DNA of 6,280 bases from Ga0077527 sp964606765 (GTDB lineage Bacteria > Pseudomonadota > Gammaproteobacteria > Burkholderiales > SG8-41). A program made the position numbers and the translations under genes. A model generated the notes under the pieces. It ran no database searches. It worked only from the letters and a program-made list of their open reading frames with translations, and was not told where the DNA came from. The stretch spans positions 1 to 6,280 of the forward strand of contig CAZSIR010000164.1 of assembly GCA_964606765.1 (NCBI GenBank), read 5' to 3'. Below, one piece after another: positions 1 through 5,976 of this stretch (its first letter is position 1; every line of letters begins with the position of its first letter).

Positions 1-666
1 GGTCATTGCACCATAACCCCAGGTGTTCGCCACGCCGGCCACCGTGGTGGAATGGCAGATGCGCGCCTGGTGATCCATGTTGTTGGTGCCGAAGAACGAT
101 ACGAACGTGCGGAACAGATAGGACTGCTCGTTGTTGTGCTTGGAAGAGCCCACCCAGAAGGTCGCGTCCGGGCCGGATTCCTTCTTGATCTTCATCAGCT
201 TGTCGCTGACTTCGGACAGTGCCTGGTCCCAGGAAATCTTTTCCCACTTGCCGCCATTGAGCTTCATCGGGGTGCGCAGGCGGTGCGAAATCTCGTGCAT
301 GCCGTGCTCACGGATGGAGGCGCCCTTGGCACAGTGCGCGCCAAGGTTGATCGGGGAATCGAACACCGGTTCCTGGCGGATCCACACGCCGTTTTGCACC
401 ACGGCGTCGATGGCGCAGCCGACCGAGCAGTGCGTGCAGATGGTGCGTTTGACCTCGATCTTGCCGCCCTCGGTCTTGTCCGCGGCTTCGGCCTTGCGCA
501 TCATCGAAAACGGCAGCTGCGACAGCGCCGCTGCGCCGCCCGCGGCCAGGCCGCTGCGCTGCAGGAATGTGCGACGGTCTATCGTGTTGCCCATGAACGC
601 GGAAGCGCTGCGCGCGAGGCGGTTGGCAGGCGCGGCCGTCTGTGCGGATTTACGGGTCAGGATCAT
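1..666 (-). CDS. fdhA: Formate dehydrogenase catalytic (alpha) subunit, N-terminal part, cut by window edge
   Basis: Molybdopterin-dependent formate dehydrogenase that oxidises formate to CO2 in the periplasm. Only the first 222 residues are present; family members run to roughly 900-1000, so the gene continues left of base 1. A twin-arginine signal is visible (DRRTFLQRSG, residues 30-39, then an Ala/Gly-rich hydrophobic stretch), preceded by a rather long n-region of about 29 residues. The proximal 4Fe-4S site follows as CTHCSVGC (Cys77, 80, 84) with Cys112 and the nearby Lys114. QARICHSTTVAG places a cysteine (Cys204, TGC at 55-57) where E. coli FdnG has selenocysteine (QARVUHGPTVA, from memory), and the adjacent His205 is kept. 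The ATG at 666 is preceded by a strong GAGGAGGG (671-678) that overlaps the stop of the upstream small gene, 10 bases away, so the genes are co-transcribed and probably translationally coupled. The beta and gamma subunits would be expected further left. Another molybdopterin oxidoreductase is unlikely given the Cys-His motif and the neighbours. Confidence 0.95.
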   Translation of the reverse strand, partial: MILTRKSAQTAAPANRLARSASAFMGNTIDRRTFLQRSGLAAGGAAALSQLPFSMMRKAEAADKTEGGKIEVKRTICTHCSVGCAIDAVVQNGVWIRQEPVFDSPINLGAHCAKGASIREHGMHEISHRLRTPMKLNGGKWEKISWDQALSEVSDKLMKIKKESGPDATFWVGSSKHNNEQSYLFRTFVSFFGTNNMDHQARICHSTTVAGVANTWGYGAMT

Positions 667-676
667 GTGCCCCTCC

Positions 677-865
677 TCAAACCTTGGTGGTTTCGTAGTA
701 ACGGCGGACATGCGCCGTCAACTGATAGCCCTTGCCCTGCTCGGCGGTCTTGCCGTCTTCCGGCCGGGCATCGCTGCCCGGCTTGCTGACCACGGCAACG
801 GCAGCGGCGGCCCCGCCGACACCTGCGGCAGTGAGGAATTTTCTGCGACTCATTTTCGGGCTCAT
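677..865 (-). CDS. Small formate dehydrogenase region Tat-signal protein
   Basis: A 62-residue protein of the family usually named formate dehydrogenase region TAT target (TIGR02811 type, recognised from its pattern and place). It opens with a twin-arginine motif, SRRKFLTAAG at residues 6-15, followed by an Ala/Val hydrophobic stretch (about 16-26) and a short polar tail containing GYQLTAHVRRYYETTKV. There is no cysteine, so it binds no metal cluster by itself. The family role is not established; a small Tat-targeted or membrane-anchored partner of the enzyme is a reasonable guess. The start at 865 is supported by AAGGAGGT at 873-880, seven bases upstream. That site overlaps the stop codon of the TorD-like gene, and 14 bases separate the two genes. 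The hydrophobic segment could stay uncleaved as an anchor or be removed as a signal; the sequence does not decide this. Confidence 0.9.
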   Translation of the reverse strand: MSPKMSRRKFLTAAGVGGAAAAVAVVSKPGSDARPEDGKTAEQGKGYQLTAHVRRYYETTKV

Positions 866-879
866 GGTCTGGACCTCCT

Positions 880-1521
880 TCAGGCTAAATCGAAATAATC
901 GGTTTCGTTCTTGAAATAAGCATCGGCAAACGTGGCAACCGGCCGGTAGAACACGGTCAGGTCGGTGGCATGAATGGCTGCAGCCAGACGGCCATGCCAG
1001 GGCTGCAGGTAATGGCGGAAAAACTCCTGCTGCGCGGCAAACGCCTCATCGGGCGAACCGCCATCGACGATCAGCCCGCGCATCACATCGCACAGCGCTG
1101 AAAAGTGGTCCTCGTATTCCGTGCTGTCTTCCGCGCGCGCGTAGCCCAGCCGCGCCAGATCGTCGCGCAGTTCGGCGAGCAGCTGGCCGCGCAGCCGCCC
1201 GGCCATGTAGCTCGAGGCATACAGCGAAACCGGGGGCTTGCCGGTGCTGACAAATACCGTATCAAATTCACCGCGCACGGCATCTGCATCGGCTGTGCCG
1301 GCGGCGCCGCACAGATCGCGCCATGCGGCAGCCAGCCCCGAGGCGTCATCGAGAATGATGTCGGGTGAAGCGGTGATGTGTTGCAGCAGGGAGGGCGCAG
1401 GAGCGGCAAAAAACAGATGGCTCAGCACGCCGTAAATCGCGGCGCGGGCCCCTGATCGTTCGGTGTCGGCAACCACCATCCTTGCGGGGGTGGTTTCCTG
1501 GATCGCCGTCGCTCTTATCAT
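880..1521 (-). CDS. TorD-family molybdoenzyme chaperone
   Basis: A 213-residue cytoplasmic protein of the TorD/DmsD chaperone class. These bind the signal peptide and apo-form of a molybdoenzyme, delaying Tat export until the cofactor is inserted. Visible support: a mostly helical, Ala-rich protein of the usual length (about 200), the family-type acidic motif STEYEDHFSALCD (residues 133-145, with EDH at 137-139), and the downstream FFRHYLQPW (167-175), resembling the conserved F..HL..W of this family. GEFDTVFV (84-91) fits the early conserved region. The client is presumably the Tat-exported catalytic subunit encoded two genes downstream. The ATG at 1521 lacks a clear Shine-Dalgarno; an in-frame ATG at 1477-1479 (Met15) is possible but also has no well-spaced site. 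The stop overlaps the ribosome binding site of the next gene. It is the first gene after a 115-bp gap, so it may begin its own transcript. Confidence 0.85.
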   Translation of the reverse strand: MIRATAIQETTPARMVVADTERSGARAAIYGVLSHLFFAAPAPSLLQHITASPDIILDDASGLAAAWRDLCGAAGTADADAVRGEFDTVFVSTGKPPVSLYASSYMAGRLRGQLLAELRDDLARLGYARAEDSTEYEDHFSALCDVMRGLIVDGGSPDEAFAAQQEFFRHYLQPWHGRLAAAIHATDLTVFYRPVATFADAYFKNETDYFDLA

Positions 1522-1636
1522 TTTCTGCCGTCGCAGCCAATATGTGAAATCTTCCCTATCTTATGTCGGATTTTTCCAAAACTCCACACACGCATGCACA
1601 AAAACGGGGCTTGCCAAGGACAGAAAATCAAAGATT
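1522..1636 (-). other. 115-bp non-coding gap, relatively A+T-rich, possible internal promoter region
   Basis: This is the longest gap inside the leftward gene series and is clearly richer in A+T than the flanking genes. I see no credible gene, tRNA or strong terminator in it. Read on the minus strand it holds a possible -10 element (CATAAGAT, about 1556-1563), but the hexamer 17 bases upstream (TGGAGT) is a poor -35. A short A/T-rich dyad (AAATC-AAA-GATTT, 1625-1637) lies at the end of the ferredoxin gene; it is too weak to call a terminator. The gap may separate an accessory transcript (DUF3305 to ferredoxin) from an enzyme transcript (chaperone to catalytic subunit), but this is inference only. 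Confidence 0.35.
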
Positions 1637-3715
1637 TCAGAGCTCGTTTATGTTGCCATGCCGCGAAGTCTGCAAGAGATCAATCACGCGGCAATCCGCG
1701 CACATCTTGATGCGGTCCAGCGCACCGGATTCCGCAAACATCGAATGCTTGCCCAGCTTGCCCAGCATGTTGTCAACCATCTGTTTGGTTCCAAAGGGTT
1801 TTCCGCATTTGATGCAGGCGAAAGCCTGCGCCTCGTTGATGGTCCGCGGAGCTTTGGCTTCCGAGGTCAGCAGCAATCGCGGCCGCAAAGCCAGCGCCTG
1901 TTCCGGGCATGTGCGTACGCACAATCCGCACTGCACGCAGTTTTTCTCGATGAAACGCAGCGCGGGCGATTCCTTGGAATCGAGCAATGCGCCTTCAGGA
2001 CAGGCGCCAACACAGGCCATGCACAAGGTGCATTTGCCGGCATCCACGGCGATGTCGCCGAAGGGCGCGCCACTTTTCAGGGCAATCGCATCGACCTTCT
2101 TGGGTGCGTGGTTGCGCAGATGCTCGAACACGAAATCGAGCGTGCCGCGCTTGTCATTGCCGAGGTTGAATCCCGCCGCCGGCAGTGAGGGCAAGGCATT
2201 CAAGGCCCACAGCGCCTTCTCCGCCTGCGGCATGCCCTCCGCGGCCAGCCAGTGCAGGCGTCCCGCGCCGTGGCCAAAACCCTGCAGGATTTCCTCGGCC
2301 AGGGCGATCTGCCGCCCCGACGCTTCCCCATAAGAAGCGGCCTCGGAACCCGCCGCCAGTATCACCACCTGCGCCGCGCCCAGCGCGACGCTGCCGAGCA
2401 GCAGATCAATGCCGATCGCAGCCACATGCATGACTTCAATCGGAATCATGTCCGCCGGCAGGCCCCGCCCCTGTCGCCCGAGACGGACGATCAGTTCACG
2501 GCCATCGGTATTGTTGTGGAACAGCAGCCGCGGATTGCGCCCGCCCGCAGCCGCATAGGCTTTTAATGCCGCCTTCAGGCGCGCGCCGACATCGGCCACG
2601 CGCGGATAGGCATAGGTCATGGCACCGGAGGGGCAGACCGTCGCGCAGCCGCCGCAGCCCATGCACAGGTGCGGCTCGACCGTGACGCGGTTTTCCTTCA
2701 ACAGGCTGCTGATGGCGCCGGTGGAACAGACATCGATGCAGGCCGTGCAGCCGGTGATTTCCGAACGTCCGTGGGCGCAGAGCTTTTCCTTGTAGACAAA
2801 AAACTTCGGCTTCTCGAAGGATCCGGTCAGCTGCGTCAGTTTGGCCACTGCCAGCGCCTGTTCCAGCGGATCGCGGCCGGGCGCGAGATAACCCTGCGGC
2901 GGCTGCTCCAGGCGAATCTGCGGTTCGGCCGACAGATCCAGCACCAGATCAAAGCGGTCTTCGCGCGCAACCGCCTGCCGCTCGAAATCGATGGCGCCGA
3001 TGCTGCCGCAGGCCGTCACGCACTGGCGATGGCTTTTGCATCGGTCGAGATTGATCTGGTAACTGAAATCGATCGCCTGCTCGGGACAGGCCTCGATGCA
3101 GGCGCCGCAGCGCGTGCAGAGGTCGAGATCCACCGGGTTGTGCTGTGCCCAGCGGACCTCGAAGGCGCCGAGATAACCCTGCAGCACCTCGACGTTTCCG
3201 GAATACACGGGATAACGGTGTTCTGCCGGCAGTTCCGCGCCGCGCCCGCCATCCGTCATCAGCACCGTCACCGACAGCTGCTCCGCCAGCCGCTCCGCCC
3301 AGGGCAGTGCCGCGGCGCCGGGCCCGATGATCAGCAGTTCACTGCCCGCCTCGTAATTGACGACGGGCACGGGCTCCGGCTCCGGCAGATCGGCTGCGGC
3401 CAGCAGCGCCGCCATTTTCGGCGCCGCCTTCGCGCCCTCGTCCGACCAGCCGGCGGTTTCGCGGATATTCACAAAGCGGATGGGAGCCGTGCCGCCCAGT
3501 TCGGCATGCAAGGCGGTGAACAGCGGCGCTTCCTGGGTGCAGGCCACCAGCAGATCGTCGCCCGATTTGACCGCGGATTCGAAGGCCGCCAGATGCTGGC
3601 GGCACAGTTCGCTTTGCACCGCCGGTGCATCGGAAATCCCCAGCGCGCCGGCAATACCCTTGCCGTCCAGCTGCATGGTCTTGTTGCAATTGCACAGCAG
3701 GGTCTTATGCCGCAT
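1637..3715 (-). CDS. HdrA-like multi-cluster 4Fe-4S ferredoxin (692 aa) of formate dehydrogenase loci
   Basis: A large, probably cytoplasmic iron-sulfur protein with no signal peptide. Domains in order: (1) residues 1-110, opening LLCNCNK with Cys8 and Cys10, then Cys38 and Cys59, a layout like the N-terminal cluster domain of heterodisulfide reductase HdrA; (2) 126-190, a Rossmann-like strand-turn (LLIIGPGAAAL) and an HdrA-like stretch SGNVEVLQGYLGAFEV, but no full flavin domain; (3) classical CxxCxxCxxxC at 200-210, a variant CX5CX3C at 226-236, a variant CX9CxxCxxxC at 313-330, and a classical motif at 351-361; (4) about 395-510, a cysteine-free alpha/beta region loosely recalling the MvhD fold; (5) classical motifs at 562-572 and 593-603; (6) CxxC at 634-637 and at 672-675, like a split zinc ribbon or further cluster. 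It starts 32 bases after DUF3306 with a modest GGGAA. The role is unknown; electron transfer or enzyme maturation is likely from context. Annotation pipelines would call it a 4Fe-4S binding protein. Confidence 0.9.
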   Translation of the reverse strand: MRHKTLLCNCNKTMQLDGKGIAGALGISDAPAVQSELCRQHLAAFESAVKSGDDLLVACTQEAPLFTALHAELGGTAPIRFVNIRETAGWSDEGAKAAPKMAALLAAADLPEPEPVPVVNYEAGSELLIIGPGAAALPWAERLAEQLSVTVLMTDGGRGAELPAEHRYPVYSGNVEVLQGYLGAFEVRWAQHNPVDLDLCTRCGACIEACPEQAIDFSYQINLDRCKSHRQCVTACGSIGAIDFERQAVAREDRFDLVLDLSAEPQIRLEQPPQGYLAPGRDPLEQALAVAKLTQLTGSFEKPKFFVYKEKLCAHGRSEITGCTACIDVCSTGAISSLLKENRVTVEPHLCMGCGGCATVCPSGAMTYAYPRVADVGARLKAALKAYAAAGGRNPRLLFHNNTDGRELIVRLGRQGRGLPADMIPIEVMHVAAIGIDLLLGSVALGAAQVVILAAGSEAASYGEASGRQIALAEEILQGFGHGAGRLHWLAAEGMPQAEKALWALNALPSLPAAGFNLGNDKRGTLDFVFEHLRNHAPKKVDAIALKSGAPFGDIAVDAGKCTLCMACVGACPEGALLDSKESPALRFIEKNCVQCGLCVRTCPEQALALRPRLLLTSEAKAPRTINEAQAFACIKCGKPFGTKQMVDNMLGKLGKHSMFAESGALDRIKMCADCRVIDLLQTSRHGNINEL

Positions 3716-3747
3716 GACGTTCCCGCAAAAAATGGATTGTGCGGAGT

Positions 3748-4302
3748 CTACGCGTTTTGCGTGCCGCCATCGGGCGTTTGTGCGTCCGCAGGCTGATTCT
3801 CCGCTTCAACGGTATCCGCTTCGGCGGCATCGGTGACAGCCGGCACTGCCTCCGCGGCGGATTCGCTGGCCACGACCGCAGCGGCATCCACCGCCGGCCC
3901 GCCGCGCCGCACGACCGCCTCCTCCTCCGTCTCCTTCGCCCAGGCAAAAATGTTCTGCGCCTGCTTGAGTTCGGCGAGCATCGCCGCCGGCAGCGGATCC
4001 GAGATCGAATAGTCGTCGATGTAGGTGTCGAGCCCGTCCATCACGTTGAAATGCGGATCGCTGAAGAGTTTTTTCAGCGCGGCGCGGCGCAGCGACTCAT
4101 CGACCTTGGGATGCAGGAAGCCGCGGTAATCCGAATCCGTGGTCAGGGATTCCAGCGACGGCAGTTCCGGCGGCTTGTCCGGCTGCGCCACCGGCGCGGG
4201 CGGCGGCGACTGCTCTTCGACGCGGGCCTGCTGCTTGCGCTGCGACCAGCGCGACAGGAACTGTTCCGGCGATTCTTTCGGTTTCGGGTCTGAAGTACTC
4301 AT
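3748..4302 (-). CDS. DUF3306 family protein
   Basis: A 184-residue protein that I recognise as DUF3306, a family found beside formate dehydrogenase genes and without known function. The N-terminal ESPEQFLSRWSQRK (residues 10-23) and the core GFLHPKVDESLRRAALKKLF followed by SDPHFNVMDGLDTYIDDYS (61-99) are the conserved parts. Between them lies a Pro-rich linker (31-49). After about residue 125 the protein becomes a low-complexity Ala/Glu/Asp/Val tail ending in PADAQTPDGGTQNA, strongly acidic and probably disordered. There is no signal peptide, membrane segment or cysteine, so it is likely a soluble cytoplasmic scaffold or adaptor (inference). The ATG at 4302 lies 10 bases after the DUF3305 stop, has no clear Shine-Dalgarno, and is probably translated by coupling. 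The same frame is open further upstream, but that part is only the shadow of DUF3305. Confidence 0.85.
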   Translation of the reverse strand: MSTSDPKPKESPEQFLSRWSQRKQQARVEEQSPPPAPVAQPDKPPELPSLESLTTDSDYRGFLHPKVDESLRRAALKKLFSDPHFNVMDGLDTYIDDYSISDPLPAAMLAELKQAQNIFAWAKETEEEAVVRRGGPAVDAAAVVASESAAEAVPAVTDAAEADTVEAENQPADAQTPDGGTQNA

Positions 4303-4312
4303 GATCAAAACA

Positions 4313-4813
4313 TCAATCAGGCCGCCAGTTGCCCATGCGCCCCTTGTCCTTGCTGCTCGCGTATTTTTTCTTCTTCGGTGGTTCGGGACGGTAGTTCGCT
4401 TCGCAGTAACGCGCCAGCCAGGGCACCAGTTCCACCGGCAGCGGCACGCCATCCACGCTTTCTCCGCTGTCCAGCCAGCGCGAACCCTCGTGGTAACTGA
4501 CGGTCAGCATGCAGGGCTCGGCATATTCCTCACCCATGCGCCACAGCACGAACACCTTGGGCTGGGTCGATGTGATGTTCATGTAATAGCCTTCGGCCTC
4601 ATCGCGCTGCAGCCTGATCTGCAACCCGGCAAACAGCACCTGGCGGCTGCCGGCATTGTCGACGATCACCCGCGGCGCGGCACCCGGCTCCAGGTCCGGC
4701 ACCACGCCTTTGGCTTCCCATTTTTCGCTGGCCCAGCGGTTGTTGAGCGGCGTACGCTCCATGATCACCGCAGCGGGCCAGCGCTGGGATTCCGAGGTTT
4801 CAGTCAGTGACAT
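4313..4813 (-). CDS. DUF3305 family protein
   Basis: A 166-residue protein with the DUF3305 pattern: near its start it reads WPAAVIMERTPLNNRWASEKWEAKGVVPDL (residues 12-41, given in two overlapping parts: AVIMERTPLNNRW and SEKWEAKGVVPDL). It then has an all-beta-like middle with GLQIRLQRDEAEGYYMNITS, then PKVFVLWRM (86-93) and PCMLTVSYHEGSRWLDSGE (100-118), and a basic tail with four lysines (147-150). The function is unknown. The family travels with DUF3306 and formate dehydrogenase genes, which supports a cytoplasmic accessory role. I chose the ATG at 4813. The frame stays open up to a TTG at 4879, but that extension (QIKYLARSAVVSAGLL) is not family-like and overlaps the likely control region. 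No strong ribosome binding site precedes 4813. This is the first gene of the leftward operon, divergent from moaA. Confidence 0.85.
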   Translation of the reverse strand: MSLTETSESQRWPAAVIMERTPLNNRWASEKWEAKGVVPDLEPGAAPRVIVDNAGSRQVLFAGLQIRLQRDEAEGYYMNITSTQPKVFVLWRMGEEYAEPCMLTVSYHEGSRWLDSGESVDGVPLPVELVPWLARYCEANYRPEPPKKKKYASSKDKGRMGNWRPD

Positions 4814-4861
4814 GGCTGCATTCTGCGCCAGCAGGCCGGCCGATACAACCGCAGACCGCGC

Positions 4862-4889
4862 TAAATACTTGATTTGCAAGTGTTGTCAT
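4862..4889 (-). promoter_or_regulatory. Candidate leftward promoter for the DUF3305-DUF3306-ferredoxin operon
   Basis: On the minus strand ATGACA (4884-4889, five of six to the -35 consensus) lies 16 bases from TATTTA (4862-4867, a weak -10). A start near 4855 would give a leader of about 40 bases to the ATG at 4813 and would exclude the alternative TTG at 4879. The near-palindrome 4864-4884 lies over its spacer. Assignment is by eye. Confidence 0.25.
4864..4884. promoter_or_regulatory. 21-bp near-palindrome, possible operator between divergent operons
   Basis: AATACTTG and CAAGTGTT flank a 5-base centre, ATTTG. The arms match as inverted repeats at 7 of 8 positions, with ACTTG/CAAGT perfect. 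It ends 7 bases before the candidate moaA -35 and covers the spacer of the candidate leftward promoter, so one bound dimeric regulator could control both directions. It contains a TTGAT half-site as in FNR/ANR boxes, but the other half does not match, so I do not assign a regulator. Confidence 0.35.
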
Positions 4890-4891
4890 CC

Positions 4892-4921
4892 TTGCACCGC
4901 AGCAGCGGGCTTTGCCATAAT
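4892..4921 (+). promoter_or_regulatory. Candidate moaA promoter (TTGCAC-18-CATAAT)
   Basis: TTGCAC (4892-4897) and CATAAT (4916-4921) are separated by 18 bases, a good sigma-70-type match at the right place. Transcription would begin near 4928, only about six bases before the moaA ATG, so the message would be almost leaderless. That agrees with the absence of a Shine-Dalgarno sequence before 4934. Confidence 0.45.
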
Positions 4922-4933
4922 CGACGTCTCATC

Positions 4934-5971
4934 ATGAACACCGCCACAACAGCACTGTCGGGCAGCACCGCAAGCCTGGACCGCCTCGGCCGGCCGCTGC
5001 GCGATCTGCGCATCTCGGTCACTGACCGCTGCAATTTCCGTTGCGTGTATTGCATGCCGAAAGAAACCTTCGGCGCCGATTACCAGTTCCTCGAACGCTC
5101 CGCGCTGCTGAGCTTCGAGGAAATCGCGCGACTGGCGCGGCTGTTCAAGCAGCACGGCATCGAAAAAATCCGCCTCACCGGCGGCGAACCGCTGGTGCGG
5201 CGCAATCTCGAGCAATTGATCACCCTGCTCGCCGCCATTCCCGGCCTCGACCTGACACTGACCACCAACGGCTCGCTGCTGGTGAAAAAAGCCGCTGCGC
5301 TGCGCGCTGCCGGACTGAAGCGCCTCACCGTCAGCCTCGATTCGCTCGACGACGCGGTGTTCAAGGCCATGAACGACGTCGACTTCCCGGTGGCCAAAGT
5401 CATCGAAGGCATCGACGCCGCGGCGGCGGCCGGCTTCAAGCCGGTCAAGGTCAACATGGTCGTCAAGCGCGGCCTCAATGAAGACAGCATCCTGCCGATG
5501 GCGCGCTTCTTCCGCGAACGCGGCCACATCCTGCGCTTCATCGAATACATGGACGTCGGCGCCACCAACGGCTGGCGCATGGACGACGTGGTCAGCGCGC
5601 GCGAAATCGTCCAATGCATTTCTGCGGAAATGCCGCTGGAGCCCGCCGACCCGAACTACAGCGGCGAAGTCGCCAACCGCTGGCGCTACAAGGACGGCTC
5701 CGGCGAAATCGGCGTCATCGCCTCGGTGACCCAGGCCTTCTGCCGCGACTGCACCCGCGCGCGCATCTCCACCGAAGGTCAGCTCTATACCTGCCTGTTT
5801 GCGACATCTGGCCACGACCTGCGCGCACTGCTGCGCGGCGGCGCCAGCGATGAGGATATCCATGCCGCCATCGGCAAGGTCTGGACCCGACGCGAGGACC
5901 GCTATTCCGAAATCCGTGGCAAACAGACCGTGCCGCTGAAAAAGATCGAGATGTCTTACATCGGCGGCTAG
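4934..5971 (+). CDS. moaA: GTP 3',8-cyclase MoaA (molybdenum cofactor biosynthesis)
   Basis: A 345-residue radical SAM enzyme that, with MoaC, converts GTP to cyclic pyranopterin monophosphate, the first step of molybdopterin synthesis in the cytoplasm. The radical SAM cluster motif CNFRCVYC gives Cys33, 37 and 40 after LRISVTDR. The SAM-binding LTGGEPLVR is at 81-89, and RFIEYMDVG lies mid-protein. The C-terminal substrate-binding cluster is Cys270, Cys273 and Cys287 (FCRDC, then YTC), the exact CxxC-13-C spacing of MoaA. The protein ends in SYIGG, keeping the terminal Gly-Gly needed for activity. Length is typical (about 330-370). The ATG at 4934 was preferred over an in-frame TTG at 4874 because the promoter-like sequence lies between them and homology begins only at LDRLGRPL (15-22). 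It reads away from the accessory operon and toward fdhD, which ties pterin supply to formate dehydrogenase production. Confidence 0.97.
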   Translation: MNTATTALSGSTASLDRLGRPLRDLRISVTDRCNFRCVYCMPKETFGADYQFLERSALLSFEEIARLARLFKQHGIEKIRLTGGEPLVRRNLEQLITLLAAIPGLDLTLTTNGSLLVKKAAALRAAGLKRLTVSLDSLDDAVFKAMNDVDFPVAKVIEGIDAAAAAGFKPVKVNMVVKRGLNEDSILPMARFFRERGHILRFIEYMDVGATNGWRMDDVVSAREIVQCISAEMPLEPADPNYSGEVANRWRYKDGSGEIGVIASVTQAFCRDCTRARISTEGQLYTCLFATSGHDLRALLRGGASDEDIHAAIGKVWTRREDRYSEIRGKQTVPLKKIEMSYIGG

Positions 5972-5976
5972 CGAAC

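Noticed and set aside
52..789. Long plus-strand open frame opposite the start of the formate dehydrogenase gene
   Set aside because: It runs antisense to three well-supported genes, and its product is low-complexity Arg/Ala-rich sequence typical of G+C-rich shadow frames.
1575..1620. Possible sigma-54 promoter (TTGGCA with downstream T-run) on the minus strand upstream of the chaperone gene
   Set aside because: The -24-like TTGGCA is present, but no GC dinucleotide stands at the required -12 spacing; the nearest is about six bases too far.
2669..3796. 375-codon plus-strand open frame opposite the ferredoxin gene
   Set aside because: It is a shadow of the minus-strand frame, which has cluster motifs throughout; the shadow shows no domain.
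4814..4879. Extension of the DUF3305 protein to a TTG at 4879
   Set aside because: The extra 22 residues do not resemble the family, and the segment overlaps the candidate promoter and palindrome.
4867..4881. FNR/ANR box in the divergent control region
   Set aside because: Only the TTGAT half matches; the second half reads AAGTG instead of ATCAA.
4886..5863. 325-codon minus-strand open frame opposite moaA
   Set aside because: It is antisense to an unmistakable MoaA with all catalytic motifs, and the product has no recognisable features.
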